Origin: Mycobacterium sp. ACS4054 | GTDB lineage: Bacteria > Actinomycetota > Actinomycetes > Mycobacteriales > Mycobacteriaceae | Reading direction: 5' to 3' | DNA: 64,000 bases | Assembly: GCF_001667275.1 (NCBI RefSeq) | Contig: NZ_LZHV01000035.1 | Span: 39,337-103,336, forward strand | Shown: piece by piece, positions 22,366-31,456 of the stretch | Layout of the letters: each line of letters opens with the position of its first letter | How positions within the stretch are numbered: the first letter of the stretch is position 1 | The notes under the pieces: generated by a model | Told to the model about the DNA's origin: nothing | The model's database searches: none | Seen by the model: the letters and a program-made list of their open reading frames with translations, nothing else | Position numbers and translations under genes: made by a program

Positions 22366-23020
22366 CGACGTGACGGCCCCTCGCACGCGGCGACGCGACA
22401 AGCTGGATCCTGACCCGGCGGTGCGCCGCGATCTTCTCGCCGCCGCGTCGTTCATTCTGCGGGAACAAGGCATCCGCGGCTTTGGTGTCGCCGCTGTACT
22501 AGGTCGAGCCGAGCTGAGCACCCGCGCGTTCTATCGGCACTTTGCCTCCAAAGACGAATTGCTCGCCGCCGTCTTCCTGGAGGCCGCACGCGCCGAGAAG
22601 CGACGGCTTAGTCGCCGAATGCGGCGTGCCACAACGGAGGTCGAGGCCGTGGCGGCCTGGATCGAGGGGCGCCTCGACCTGGCGTTCGATCAAGGCATCG
22701 GAGCGGACCTGCGGCGGCTCTCACAGGAGGCTCAGTCTCAGATGTTCGCCTCCCCCGTCCTCATCCAGCCCGCCTACGCGGAAATACTCGGACCACTCAG
22801 CGAGGCACTTCGGCGCGGCCTGGACAACGGGACGTTCCACCACATCGATCCCTTGATCGACGCCCACTTCATCCACGGCGTGGTCTGGGCCGGCATCGAC
22901 CAGCAATGGTCGACCGGCGGGTTCACCCGCGACGATCTCCGCCGGCGCACGATGCGTTTCTGCCTGACCGGCCTGAGGGCGGCGCCGGAAGCGATCGAAC
23001 GGATTTGCTCCCACACGTAG
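22352..23020 (+). CDS. TetR family transcriptional regulator
   Basis: A 222-residue regulator. The N-terminal helix-turn-helix is typical: AAASFILREQGIRGFGVAAVL followed by the recognition part STRAFYRHFASKDELLAAVF (about residues 25-75). The C-terminal ligand domain is helical and divergent. It begins at ATG 22352, 14 bases inside the sulfotransferase gene; a GTG at 22370 is the alternative start. A 14-base gap with a GAAGGAG site separates it from the SDR. As a member of the operon it probably controls its own cluster through the palindrome at 19941-19969 (inference). The inducer is unknown. Confidence 0.88.
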   Translation: MPPVDDVTAPRTRRRDKLDPDPAVRRDLLAAASFILREQGIRGFGVAAVLGRAELSTRAFYRHFASKDELLAAVFLEAARAEKRRLSRRMRRATTEVEAVAAWIEGRLDLAFDQGIGADLRRLSQEAQSQMFASPVLIQPAYAEILGPLSEALRRGLDNGTFHHIDPLIDAHFIHGVVWAGIDQQWSTGGFTRDDLRRRTMRFCLTGLRAAPEAIERICSHT

Positions 23021-23034
23021 CGAAGGAGTCGACG

Positions 23035-23838
23035 ATGGATCTAGGTTTCGCGGGATCGACGGCCGTGGTCACCGGCGGCAGCAAGGGCATGGGACTGGCC
23101 ATCGCCGAAACCCTCGCGGGCGAGGGAGCCAGCGTGGCCGTGATGGCCAGAACCCCCGAGACGCTGGATGCCGCCGTGACGTCGCTGCGCCGCGCCGGCG
23201 CTCCGGACGCCGTGGGCATCAGCGTCGATATGGCCGACGCCGACTCCATTGCCGACGGCTTCGCCGCCGTCGCGCAGCGTTGGGGGCGGCTCAATAGCCT
23301 GATCCACACGATCGGCCCGGGCGACGGCTATTTCGAGCAGATGGACGACGCGCAGTGGGACGAGGCGTTCACCCTCGGCACGATGTCGGCGGTGCGGTCG
23401 ATCCGGGTCTCGTTGCCGCTGCTGCGCTCCGCCGACTGGGCCCGCATCGTCACGCTGTCCGCGCATTCGATCCAACGGCAGAACCCGCGCATCGTCGCCT
23501 ACACGGCGGCGAAGGCGGCACTGGCGAGCGTCACCAAGAACTTGTCGAAAAGCCTTGCCAAGGACGGCATCCTGGTCAATTGCGTGTGCCCTGGGACCAT
23601 TGTGACCGCCAGCTTCACCGAGGCGCTGAAGGATATCCTTGCCGCCGATGGGCTCGACGCCACGGATCCGGTAGACGTCATGAGGTGGATTGACACTAAC
23701 TTTCACCAGCCCTGCGACCTCGGCCGCGCCGGGCTCCCCGAAGAGGTCGCTTCCATCACCGCCTACCTGGTATCGCGGCGAAACGGTTATGTCACCGGGG
23801 CCACCGTCAACGTCGACGGCGGATCGGACTTCATCTGA
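23035..23838 (+). CDS. SDR family oxidoreductase
   Basis: A 267-residue classical short-chain dehydrogenase/reductase. The Rossmann nucleotide motif is VVTGGSKGMGLAIAE (residues about 11-25). The active site has Ser in TLSAHS and the YTAAK Tyr/Lys pair. The C-terminal signature RRNGYVTGATVNVDGGSDF is typical of FabG-like SDRs. An arginine after the second strand (VMARTPE) suggests NADP(H). Start at ATG 23035 follows GAAGGAG at 23022-23028. It is the last gene of the operon with the DUF1214-like protein, sulfotransferase and TetR, and is convergent with cobN. Confidence 0.9.
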   Translation: MDLGFAGSTAVVTGGSKGMGLAIAETLAGEGASVAVMARTPETLDAAVTSLRRAGAPDAVGISVDMADADSIADGFAAVAQRWGRLNSLIHTIGPGDGYFEQMDDAQWDEAFTLGTMSAVRSIRVSLPLLRSADWARIVTLSAHSIQRQNPRIVAYTAAKAALASVTKNLSKSLAKDGILVNCVCPGTIVTASFTEALKDILAADGLDATDPVDVMRWIDTNFHQPCDLGRAGLPEEVASITAYLVSRRNGYVTGATVNVDGGSDFI

Positions 23839-23854
23839 CCGCCGGCCGGCTCGC

Positions 23855-23910
23855 GCCGAGTGTGCGGCCAGCCGCACGTTCGGTGCCGACTGTGCGGCCA
23901 GCCGCACGCT
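23855..23910. terminator. Two tandem copies of a palindromic hairpin between convergent genes
   Basis: Two 26-base units start at 23855 and 23885 and differ at only 2 positions. Each holds the near-perfect hairpin GTGCGGC-CA-GCCGCAC (23862-23877 and 23892-23907). They fill the 79-base gap between the SDR stop and the cobN stop, so they can act as a bidirectional terminator. No T-run follows, as is usual in mycobacteria. The tandem duplication suggests an intergenic repeat family. Confidence 0.6.
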
Positions 23911-23917
23911 CGCGGGC

Positions 23918-26900
23918 TCACCCCTCCAGGTCGCCCTCGGTTTCCAGCAGCGCCTGCCGCAACCCGTCGAGCGTTTCCGATTGGGGCTGCGCCCACATGC
24001 CGCGGCCGGCCGCCTCCAGCAGCCTTTCGGCCATCCCGTGCAGCGCCCAGGGGTTGGACTCGGCCATGAACTTGCGGTTCTCGAGATCCAGCACGTAGCG
24101 CTCGGTGAGTTGCTCGTACATCCAGTCCGCCATCACGCCCGCGGTCGCGTCGTAGCCGAACAGGTAATCCACGGTGGCCGCCATCTCGAACGCGCCCTTG
24201 TAGCCGTGCCGGCGCATGGCGGCCATCCAGCGTGGGTTGACGACGCGGGCGCGGAACACCCGCGTGGTCTCCTCGGACAGCGTGCGGGTGCGGATCGCGT
24301 CGGGCCTGGTGTTGTCGCCGATGTAGGCCGCCGGCGCCTGGCCGGTCAACGCCCGCACCGTGGCGACCATGCCGCCGTGGTACTGGAAGTAGTCGTCGGA
24401 GTCGGCGATGTCGTGTTCGCGGGTGTCGGTGTTCTTGGCAGCCACCGCAATTCGCCGGTACTGACGGTTCATGTCATCGACGGCCTCGCGCCCGTCCAGG
24501 TCGCGGCCGTAGGCGAAGCCACCCCACGCGGTGTACACCTGCGCCAGATCGGCATCGTCGCGCCAGTTGCGGCTGTCGATCAGCTGCAGCAGCCCGGCGC
24601 CGTAGGTGCCCGGCTTGGAGCCGAAAATCCTTGTCGTCGAGCGCCGCCGGTCGCCGTGCTGGGCGAGGTCGGCCTGGGCGTGCGCACGCACGTAGTTGTC
24701 GTCCGCTGGCTCGTCGAGTTCGGCGACCAGCCGCACCGCGTCGTCGAGCATCGTCACCACATGCGGGAAGGCGTCGCGGAAGAACCCCGAGATCCGCACG
24801 GTCACGTCGATGCGTGGGCGCCCCAGTTCGGCCAGCGGAATGGGTGCGAGGTCGACGACGCGCCGCGACGCGTCGTCCCAGACCGGCCGAACACCCAGCA
24901 GCGCAAGCACTTCGGCGATGTCGTCGCCGGCGGTGCGCATCGCCGAGGTGCCCCACACCGACAGCCCCACCGATTGCGGCCACCGCCCGTGGTCGTCACG
25001 GTAGCGGGTGAGCAGCGAATCGGCTAGGGCCACACCGGCTTCCCATGCCAGCCGCGACGGCACCGCCTTGGGGTCGACGGAGTAGAAGTTGCGCCCGGTG
25101 GGCAGCACGTTCACCAGACCGCGCAGTGGCGATCCGGACGGCCCGGCCGGGATGAAGTGGCCATCCAAGGCATTGAGGACCTGGTCGATCTCGGCGGCGG
25201 TGCCGGCAAGCCGGGGCACCACCTCGGTGGCGGCGAACCGCAGCACTTCCGCCACCTCGGGGTTATCGGTAATGCGTTCGGCCGCATCGGGATCCCAGCC
25301 GCCGGCCTGAAGGGCCGCGACGAGCTCACGGGCGGCCGCTTCCGTCCGATCGACCACGCCACGCTCATCGGTGCCGTCCTCGGCCAGGCCCAACGCCTGC
25401 CGCAAACCCGGAATGGCGTGCTCGCCGCCGAAAAGTTGGCGGGCCCGCAGGATTGCCAACACGAGGTCGAGTTCGGTTTCGCCCGAGGGCTTTTGCCCGA
25501 GGATGTGCAGGCCGTCGCGGATTTGCACGTCCTTGATCTCGCACAGCCAACCGTCGACGTGCAGCAGCATGTCGTCGAACGAGTCCTCCGGTGGCCGCTC
25601 GGTGAGCCCGAGGTCGTGGTCCATCTTGGCGGCCCGGATCAGCGTCCAGATCTGTTGGCGGATGGCGGGCAGCTTGCCGGGGTCCAACGCCGCGACGTTG
25701 GCGTGCTCGTCGAGCAATTGCTCCAACCGGGCGATGTCGCCGTAGGTTTCGGCGCGCGCCATCGGCGGGATGAGGTGGTCGACGAGCACCGCGTGCGCCC
25801 GCCGCTTGGCCTGGGTGCCCTCGCCGGGGTCATTGACCAGAAAAGGGTAGATCAGCGGCAGATTGCCCAGCGCGGCGTCGGATCCACAGGCCGCCGACAT
25901 GCCCAGCGTCTTTCCGGGCAGCCACTCCAGGTTGCCGTGCTTGCCCAGGTGCACCACGGCGTGCGAGCCGAAACCGGCATCCAGCCAGTGGTAGGCGGCC
26001 AGGTAATGGTGGCTGGGCGGGAGGTCCGGGTCGTGGTAGATCGCCACCGGGTTCTCGCCGAAACCTCGGGGCGGCTGCACCATGAGCACCAGGTTGTCCG
26101 CTTGCATTGCGGCGATGACGATTTCACCGTCGGGGTCGTTGGTGCGGTCCACGAAGAGGTCCCCGGGCGGAGGCCCCCAATGCTTGGTCACCGCGTCGGT
26201 CAGCTCCGTTGGCAGCGTGGCGAACCAGTCGCGGTAGTCCTTGGCGGACAACCGAATCGGGTTGCCGGCCAGTTGACCCTCGGTGAGCCAGTCCGGGTCC
26301 TGCCCGCCGCGCTCGATCAACGCGTGGATCAGCGCGTCGCCGTCGTCGGCGTCGACTCCGGGCACGTCGCCCACCCGGTACCCGCGCTCGCGCATCGCTC
26401 GCAGCAGCGCGACCGCGCTCGCGGGGGTGTCCAGGCCGACGGCGTTGCCGATCCGCGCGTGCTTGGTGGGGTACGCCGAGAACACCAGGGCCACTCGCTT
26501 GTCGGCCGCGGCGATGTGGCGCAGCCGCGCGTGCCGGATCGCCAGGCCCGCGACCCGCGCGCACCGTTCCGGGTCGGCGACATAGGAGATCAGCCCGTCG
26601 TCGTCGATCTCCTTGAACGAGAACGGGACGGTGATGATGCGGCCGTCGAACTCGGGCACCGCCACCTGGGTGGCCACGTCGAGCGGGCTGAGCCCGTCGT
26701 CGTTGCCGCTCCACTGGGCCCGAGAGCTCGTCAGGCACAATCCCTGCAGGATCGGAATATCCAGGGCGGCAAGGTGTTCGACGTTCCAGCTGTCATCGTC
26801 GCCGCCGGCGGACGCCGTGGCCGGTTTCAGTCCCCCGGCGGCCAGGACGGTGACCACCATGGCGTCGGCGTCGCCCAGTCGTTGCAGCAGTTCGGGTTCG

Positions 26901-27493
26901 GCGGTGCGCAGCGACGCGCAGTACACCGGCAACGGCCGCCCGCCGGCGTCCTCGATGGCGTGGCACAGCGCCTCGATATAGCCGGTGTTGCCGGCCAGCT
27001 GTTGCGCGCGGTAGTACAGCACCGCGATGGTGGGCCCCTCGGTTCCGCCCGCCTTCGGCCGCTTCAGCTCGCCCCACGTGGGGGTGACGACGGGCGGGCC
27101 GAACCCGAAGCCGGTCATCAGCACGGTGTCGGACAGGAAGGCGTGCAGCTGGCGGAGGTTTTCGACGCCGCCGTGCGCGAGGTAGATGTGCGCCTGCACC
27201 GCGATGCCGGCCGCGAGCGTGGACAGACCGGTCAGCTCGGCATCGGCGGCCTGCTCGCCGCTGACCAGCACCGTCGGCACGCCGCTGGCGATCACCGCGT
27301 CGATACCGCTCTGCCAGGCGCGGTAGCCACCCAGGATGCGGACCACCACGATGGCGGCGTCGGACAGCAGGTCGGGCAGTTGCGCTTCATCCAGTCGGGA
27401 CGGGTTGGCCCACCGATAATTCTTGCCGCTGGAGCGGGCGCTGATCAGGTCCGTGTCGGACGTCGAGAGCAGCAGGATGGTCGGCTCAGCCAC
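23918..27493 (-). CDS. cobN: Cobaltochelatase subunit CobN
   Basis: Large subunit of the aerobic, ATP-dependent cobaltochelatase that inserts cobalt into hydrogenobyrinic acid a,c-diamide, working with CobS and CobT or a ChlI/ChlD-like pair encoded elsewhere. The 1,191 residues match the roughly 1,194 of M. tuberculosis CobN. CobN/magnesium-chelatase H signatures include VHLGKHGNLEWLPGKTLGMSA, the QPPRGFGENPVAIYHDPDLPPSHHYLA region (about residue 480) and MNRQYRRIAVAAKNTDTREHD near the C-terminus. It begins 3 bases downstream of the alpha/beta-hydrolase gene on the same strand, so the two are one transcript. It is the only cobalamin gene at this end; the others lie across the EspA-like gene. 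Confidence 0.97.
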   Translation of the reverse strand: MAEPTILLLSTSDTDLISARSSGKNYRWANPSRLDEAQLPDLLSDAAIVVVRILGGYRAWQSGIDAVIASGVPTVLVSGEQAADAELTGLSTLAAGIAVQAHIYLAHGGVENLRQLHAFLSDTVLMTGFGFGPPVVTPTWGELKRPKAGGTEGPTIAVLYYRAQQLAGNTGYIEALCHAIEDAGGRPLPVYCASLRTAEPELLQRLGDADAMVVTVLAAGGLKPATASAGGDDDSWNVEHLAALDIPILQGLCLTSSRAQWSGNDDGLSPLDVATQVAVPEFDGRIITVPFSFKEIDDDGLISYVADPERCARVAGLAIRHARLRHIAAADKRVALVFSAYPTKHARIGNAVGLDTPASAVALLRAMRERGYRVGDVPGVDADDGDALIHALIERGGQDPDWLTEGQLAGNPIRLSAKDYRDWFATLPTELTDAVTKHWGPPPGDLFVDRTNDPDGEIVIAAMQADNLVLMVQPPRGFGENPVAIYHDPDLPPSHHYLAAYHWLDAGFGSHAVVHLGKHGNLEWLPGKTLGMSAACGSDAALGNLPLIYPFLVNDPGEGTQAKRRAHAVLVDHLIPPMARAETYGDIARLEQLLDEHANVAALDPGKLPAIRQQIWTLIRAAKMDHDLGLTERPPEDSFDDMLLHVDGWLCEIKDVQIRDGLHILGQKPSGETELDLVLAILRARQLFGGEHAIPGLRQALGLAEDGTDERGVVDRTEAAARELVAALQAGGWDPDAAERITDNPEVAEVLRFAATEVVPRLAGTAAEIDQVLNALDGHFIPAGPSGSPLRGLVNVLPTGRNFYSVDPKAVPSRLAWEAGVALADSLLTRYRDDHGRWPQSVGLSVWGTSAMRTAGDDIAEVLALLGVRPVWDDASRRVVDLAPIPLAELGRPRIDVTVRISGFFRDAFPHVVTMLDDAVRLVAELDEPADDNYVRAHAQADLAQHGDRRRSTTRIFGSKPGTYGAGLLQLIDSRNWRDDADLAQVYTAWGGFAYGRDLDGREAVDDMNRQYRRIAVAAKNTDTREHDIADSDDYFQYHGGMVATVRALTGQAPAAYIGDNTRPDAIRTRTLSEETTRVFRARVVNPRWMAAMRRHGYKGAFEMAATVDYLFGYDATAGVMADWMYEQLTERYVLDLENRKFMAESNPWALHGMAERLLEAAGRGMWAQPQSETLDGLRQALLETEGDLEG

Positions 27494-27496
27494 CCT

Positions 27497-28165
27497 CTAT
27501 TCGTACCGGAACGTCGCCGCGATCCGGGCGGCGACCTCCTCGGCGACCCGCAGCGCCTCCTCGCTCTTGCCCGGCTCGTAGCGATCCGCCGCGGCGTCGT
27601 AGTCGGCGCCGGCGATGGACCCGTGGTCGGCGGCCAGCTCCACTAGCTTCACCGGCCACCCGACCCGTTGGAGGCTGGCGGCGAACTCCGTGCTGACCGC
27701 CACCGGTACGACGTCGTCGCCCAGGCCGTGCAGCAACGTGAACGGTGCGCCGACACGCTCCGGGGAGAGTTCGTCGCTGACGCGTCGACCGAAAATCGGG
27801 TCGGGGACTATGAACGCGCCTGCCAGGCAGACGGTATGCGCCAATTGCACATCGCCGCTGACGGCCAGCGCCGCCGCCGCGGCGCCTCCCATTGACCACC
27901 CGACGAGCACGATGGCGTCGGGTTCGGCGGCGTGTTTGCGAGCGAAGTCGAGCGATCCCAACAGATCCCCGCGACCGCCGTCCTCGGCGTGGGAATTCCA
28001 GTCCGGCGCCACGACCGCCGCGCCGCGCTCGGCGAGCATGCCGGCGAGGGGTCCGAACGCCGCCCGCGCATCGGTCTGCATGCCGTGCCATAACAGGACC
28101 GTGGGCTGCGCCGGATCGCCGTAGACATCGACCAACCGGCCTGGCGCGTATTCGACCGTCTGCAT
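27497..28165 (-). CDS. Alpha/beta-hydrolase upstream of cobN
   Basis: A 222-residue single-domain alpha/beta-hydrolase. The nucleophile elbow is GWSMGGAAAAAL (Ser about residue 94). A likely acid is Asp in HGLGDDVVPV and the His is in ADHGSI. The oxyanion loop is LLWHGMQTDA. No signal peptide is seen. Substrate unknown; by sequence it is a dienelactone-hydrolase-like or carboxylesterase-like protein. It is the first gene of a two-gene minus-strand unit with cobN (3-base gap), which hints at a role tied to cobalamin or simply a shared promoter. It is divergent from the EspA-like gene. Confidence 0.82.
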   Translation of the reverse strand: MQTVEYAPGRLVDVYGDPAQPTVLLWHGMQTDARAAFGPLAGMLAERGAAVVAPDWNSHAEDGGRGDLLGSLDFARKHAAEPDAIVLVGWSMGGAAAAALAVSGDVQLAHTVCLAGAFIVPDPIFGRRVSDELSPERVGAPFTLLHGLGDDVVPVAVSTEFAASLQRVGWPVKLVELAADHGSIAGADYDAAADRYEPGKSEEALRVAEEVAARIAATFRYE

Positions 28166-28295
28166 GGGGACGAGTGTGCCCCGCGCTGCATGTATTCAAT
28201 CGCGGCCCGGAAAAAATTGGTGACGCTCGCGTACCTTAACCGGTGTTAGCGTTGTTCGAACACCAAGAACGACAAGCTGACCCGAGGAAGCCCGA

Positions 28296-29687
28296 ATGTC
28301 GATAGTTGCCGATGCACTCCGCATGCTCACCAACTTGGGAAACTTCGGATCGCAGTTCATCGGGCTGGACGCCAACCTCACGCCGCCCACCTCCGACACC
28401 GACGGCGGCAGCGAATACCTTGCGGCCAGCCTGACGGGCATGACCGGTGGCCTGGGAAGCTCATTCACGTCTCGCCAAATGCTTTCGGGAATGTTTGAGC
28501 CGGGCGACTTCATCACGAAATACGACCGCGACAAAGGGGTGCGTACGGCATTTAGCGATGCGAGATGGCAAAAGCATTCGAAGTACCTATACGACCCCAC
28601 CCGTCGACTGCAGATCGCACGCGACGGTGACGTCGCCGCCAATCTGAGAGGCGCTACTAGGGGCTTTACCGGCGCGGCCGTGAACATCCTCCCGTGGACC
28701 GCCAGCGTCGTCGGATACCTGGAACTGTTAACGGGGTTCGGCCCGCCGAACGAGGGAAGCGATCTGAAATCCGGCGCGGAGTTGTGGGCCGCGCTCGAGG
28801 AACAGCTGGAGTCAGCCGTGCCGAGCGAGGACTGGGAGGGAGACGCTTCTGACGCCTATGCCGCCCAGGTGACGGCATTGCGAGTCATTGCGAAGGATTT
28901 GGCCGATTTGGACGGCCGACTGGCAGATATCGTCGCGGACCAAGCGGAATGGGTCACGCACATTCGACTTGGTTTCGGGATCCTGCTCAACCTGCTTACC
29001 ACCGCCATAGCCATCGAAGTCCTGCTGAGAATAGCCCTGGCTTACGTTCCGAGCGGCGCATTGTGGGCCAGCGGCTGGGCAATTTTTGCCTCCACCCTGG
29101 CGATCTCTGCCGCCCTGGGCATGCTCGGCACCCTGATCGGCATGTCGGTAGAGAACGGCAACAAAGCCGACGATGTGGCCACCGAGATCGAGCGCCTGGG
29201 TGCGGCCGCAAGACATTTAGTCAACGATTCGACGGCTCAAAGCGTGGTTGCTACGGCACCTGAATCGCGAGCCTCCGAATTCCAAACTCTTTCCAACGGG
29301 CCGTCGCCGACACTCGCCGCCCCGAGGGGCCAGAAACCAACCTCGCGAAAGGCGGCTGCGCGGGAATCCGACGGCGCCGAGGCGGATACGCCCGAGATAC
29401 CGGAAAACCTTCAAGGCGGCAGCCAATCCGCCGGGATGCCGACCCTGAGCACATTGATGCAAATGTCGAACCAAGCGGGAAATGACTCGGCGCAATCGCC
29501 CGGTCGCGCTGACGCGCTTAACCCTTTGGTCGGACGAGGACGGCGGCCTGATCCGGTGGCGGACCAGGAACCAGCGGCGGCGGTAAAGGCCATGGGGGCG
29601 GGTGCGGGTTCCGGGGCCGCCGACCGCGCACCCGTCGAAGTCGCCGGTGAGGCGCAGCGGATCGCTCGAAGCGAGACCGGCCAGTAA
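28296..29687 (+). CDS. EspA/EspE-like ESX-secretion-associated protein
   Basis: A 463-residue protein of the mycobacterial EspA/EspE type, substrates or co-factors of ESX-1-like type VII secretion. The family signature is a helical hairpin with W-x-G (DWEGDASDAYAAQ, about residue 180), then DLADLDGRLADIVADQAEWV. Two hydrophobic segments follow (GFGILLNLLTTAIAIEVLL and WAIFASTLAISAALGMLG). The C-terminus is disordered and Ala/Ser/Pro-rich and ends with DRAPVEVAGEAQ, close to the DAERAPVEADAG tail I remember in EspA. The ATG follows GAGGAAG at 28284-28290. There is no esx or ecc gene nearby, so it is an orphan. It sits between cobN and cobG, divergent from the former and 40 bases upstream of the latter. 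Function unproven. Confidence 0.78.
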   Translation: MSIVADALRMLTNLGNFGSQFIGLDANLTPPTSDTDGGSEYLAASLTGMTGGLGSSFTSRQMLSGMFEPGDFITKYDRDKGVRTAFSDARWQKHSKYLYDPTRRLQIARDGDVAANLRGATRGFTGAAVNILPWTASVVGYLELLTGFGPPNEGSDLKSGAELWAALEEQLESAVPSEDWEGDASDAYAAQVTALRVIAKDLADLDGRLADIVADQAEWVTHIRLGFGILLNLLTTAIAIEVLLRIALAYVPSGALWASGWAIFASTLAISAALGMLGTLIGMSVENGNKADDVATEIERLGAAARHLVNDSTAQSVVATAPESRASEFQTLSNGPSPTLAAPRGQKPTSRKAAARESDGAEADTPEIPENLQGGSQSAGMPTLSTLMQMSNQAGNDSAQSPGRADALNPLVGRGRRPDPVADQEPAAAVKAMGAGAGSGAADRAPVEVAGEAQRIARSETGQ

Positions 29688-29715
29688 CACCTCGACTGAC
29701 GATCCGCGCCGCCCG

Positions 29716-29721
29716 TACCGT
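29716..29721 (+). promoter_or_regulatory. Candidate -10 element of cobG (leaderless)
   Basis: TACCGT matches the mycobacterial TANNNT -10 pattern and ends 6 bases before the cobG ATG at 29728. Transcription would then start at or next to the ATG, giving a leaderless mRNA. There is no purine-rich ribosome site before this ATG, which agrees. This would let cobG-cobH-cobIJ be expressed apart from the EspA-like gene. Confidence 0.45.
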
Positions 29722-29727
29722 GGACGG

Positions 29728-30825
29728 ATGGCCAGGATGCGCGACGCCGACGCCTGCCCCGGCGCGCTGCAGGTGCACCGCGCGGCCGACGGCGCCCTGG
29801 CCCGGGTCCGGCTGCCGGGCGGCGGGCTGACAGCCGCCCAGCTCGCCGCGTTGTCACGGGTGGCCACCGAATTCGGCTCGTCGACGCTGGAGCTCACCGC
29901 GCGCGGCAACATCCAACTGCGCGGCATCACCGATGTGACGGCGGCCGCCCAAGCCATCGCCGACGCGGGACTGCTGCCGTCCGAGACGCATGAACGGGTC
30001 CGCAACATCGTCGCGTCCCCGCTGTCCGGCCGCACCGGTGGAACCGCCGACGTGCGGCCGTGGGTCGCCGAACTGGACGCGGCGATCCGCGCCGAACCGA
30101 GCCTCGTCGAGCTGGGCGGCCGGTTCTGGTTCAGCCTCGACGACGGGCGCGGCGACGTCTCGGGCCTGCGCGCCGACCTCGGCGTGCACGCGCTCCCCGA
30201 CGGTTGGGCGTTGCTGCTTGCGGGCTGCGACACCGGCGTCCGGCTGGCGGACGGCGAGGTGATCGAGACGCTCGTCGTCATCGCGACCCGTTTCGCGACC
30301 ACACGCGGAACAGCCTGGCGCGTCAAGGAATTGGACGATGTCGAAAGCCTGCTGCCGGGCGTCGAACTCGGTGACGATCCCTTTCCGGCGGTCACCAGGC
30401 CGCCGGTGGGCTGGATCAACCAGAATGACGGCCGGGTGGCGCTCGGCGCCGCGGTGCCGTTGGGCGTCCTGACCGCACGCGTCGCGGAGTACCTGGCCGC
30501 GATCGAGGTCCCGCTGGTGATCACGCCGTGGCGATCGGTGCTCGTCTGCGATCTCGACGAGGCCGTCGCCGACGTCGCGCTGCGGGTGCTGGCGCCGTTG
30601 GGATTGGTCTTCGACGAGAACTCCCCCTGGCTGAACCTCAGCGCGTGCACCGGCAGACCCGGGTGCGCGCATTCGCTCGCCGATGTGCGGGCCGACGCCG
30701 CGCGGGCGCTGGACGAGGATTCGGGAGTGCACCGTCATTTCGTCGGCTGCGAGCGCGCCTGCGGCAGCCCGCTTACGGGCGAGGTGCTGCTGGCGACCGG
30801 CGACGGATACCGCCCGCTACGGTAA
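29728..30825 (+). CDS. cobG: Precorrin-3B synthase CobG
   Basis: Oxygen-dependent monooxygenase that converts precorrin-3A to precorrin-3B in the aerobic cobalamin pathway. The 365 residues match the 363 of M. tuberculosis CobG. It belongs to the nitrite/sulfite-reductase family: two ferredoxin-like half domains (for example [21 protein letters not shown] and the GNIQLRGI strand). The C-terminal iron-sulfur/siroheme cysteines are in [11 protein letters not shown] and [11 protein letters not shown]. The ATG at 29728 is chosen because upstream codons in this frame overlap the EspA-like gene. It is followed after 4 bases by cobH. Confidence 0.95.
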   Translation: MARMRDADACPGALQVHRAADGALARVRLPGGGLTAAQLAALSRVATEFGSSTLELTARGNIQLRGITDVTAAAQAIADAGLLPSETHERVRNIVASPLSGRTGGTADVRPWVAELDAAIRAEPSLVELGGRFWFSLDDGRGDVSGLRADLGVHALPDGWALLLAGCDTGVRLADGEVIETLVVIATRFATTRGTAWRVKELDDVESLLPGVELGDDPFPAVTRPPVGWINQNDGRVALGAAVPLGVLTARVAEYLAAIEVPLVITPWRSVLVCDLDEAVADVALRVLAPLGLVFDENSPWLNLSACTGRPGCAHSLADVRADAARALDEDSGVHRHFVGCERACGSPLTGEVLLATGDGYRPLR

Positions 30826-30829
30826 TCGG

Positions 30830-31456
30830 GTGCTCGACTACATCCGCGACGCGGCGGAGATTTATCGCCAGTCGTTCGCGGCCATTCGCGCCGAGGCCGA
30901 CCTGGCCCGGTTCCCGGAGGACATCGCCCGGGTGGTGGTCCGCCTGATCCACACCTGCGGGCAGGTCGACGTCGCCGAGCACGTCGCCTACACCGACGAC
31001 GTCGCCGCCCGCGTCGGATCCGCCCTGCGCAACGGCGCCCCGGTGCTGTGCGATTCGTCGATGGTGGCGGCCGGGATCACCGCGGCGCGGCTGCCCGCCG
31101 GCAACGAGGTGGTGTCGCTGGTCGCCGATCCGCGCGCCCCCGAGCTGGCCGCCCGGCGCCAGACCACCCGGTCGGCGGCCGGCGTGGAGCTGTGGGCCGA
31201 TCGGCTGCCCGGCGCCGTGCTGGCGATCGGCAACGCGCCGACCGCACTTTTCCGGCTGCTCGAGCTGATCGACGAGGGTGTCGACCCGCCGGCCGGGGTG
31301 CTGGGCGGCCCGGTCGGATTCGTCGGGTCGGCACAGTCCAAGCAGGAGCTCATCGACCGCCCGCGCGGGATGTCGTACCTGGTGGTGCGGGGCCGCCGCG
31401 GCGGCAGCGCGATGGCCGCAGCCGCCGTCAACGCGATCGCGAGCGAGCGCGAATGA
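30830..31456 (+). CDS. cobH: Precorrin-8X methylmutase CobH
   Basis: Moves the C-11 methyl to C-12, turning precorrin-8X into hydrogenobyrinic acid. The GTG at 30830 gives 208 residues, identical in length to M. tuberculosis CobH. The catalytic His is in [15 protein letters not shown] (about residue 40). Family motifs [12 protein letters not shown] and [15 protein letters not shown] follow, ending with [14 protein letters not shown] longer upstream frame is only read-through of cobG sequence in another frame. The stop overlaps the cobIJ start (ATGA). Confidence 0.96.
   Translation: MLDYIRDAAEIYRQSFAAIRAEADLARFPEDIARVVVRLIHTCGQVDVAEHVAYTDDVAARVGSALRNGAPVLCDSSMVAAGITAARLPAGNEVVSLVADPRAPELAARRQTTRSAAGVELWADRLPGAVLAIGNAPTALFRLLELIDEGVDPPAGVLGGPVGFVGSAQSKQELIDRPRGMSYLVVRGRRGGSAMAAAAVNAIASERE

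Noticed and set aside
25157..27646. An 829-codon plus-strand frame opposite cobN
   Set aside because: CobN on the minus strand has clear family motifs throughout; the plus-strand product looks like non-protein sequence.
28200..28295. Regulatory site at TGTTCGAACA (28253-28262) before the EspA-like gene
   Set aside because: It is a perfect 10-base palindrome, with outer GGTGTT/AACACC arms, but it does not match an SOS box or a known ESX regulator motif well enough to call.
23855..29700. Cobalamin riboswitch near cobN or cobG
   Set aside because: No leader long enough, no B12-box-like conserved sequence; cobG appears leaderless and cobN is behind the hydrolase gene.
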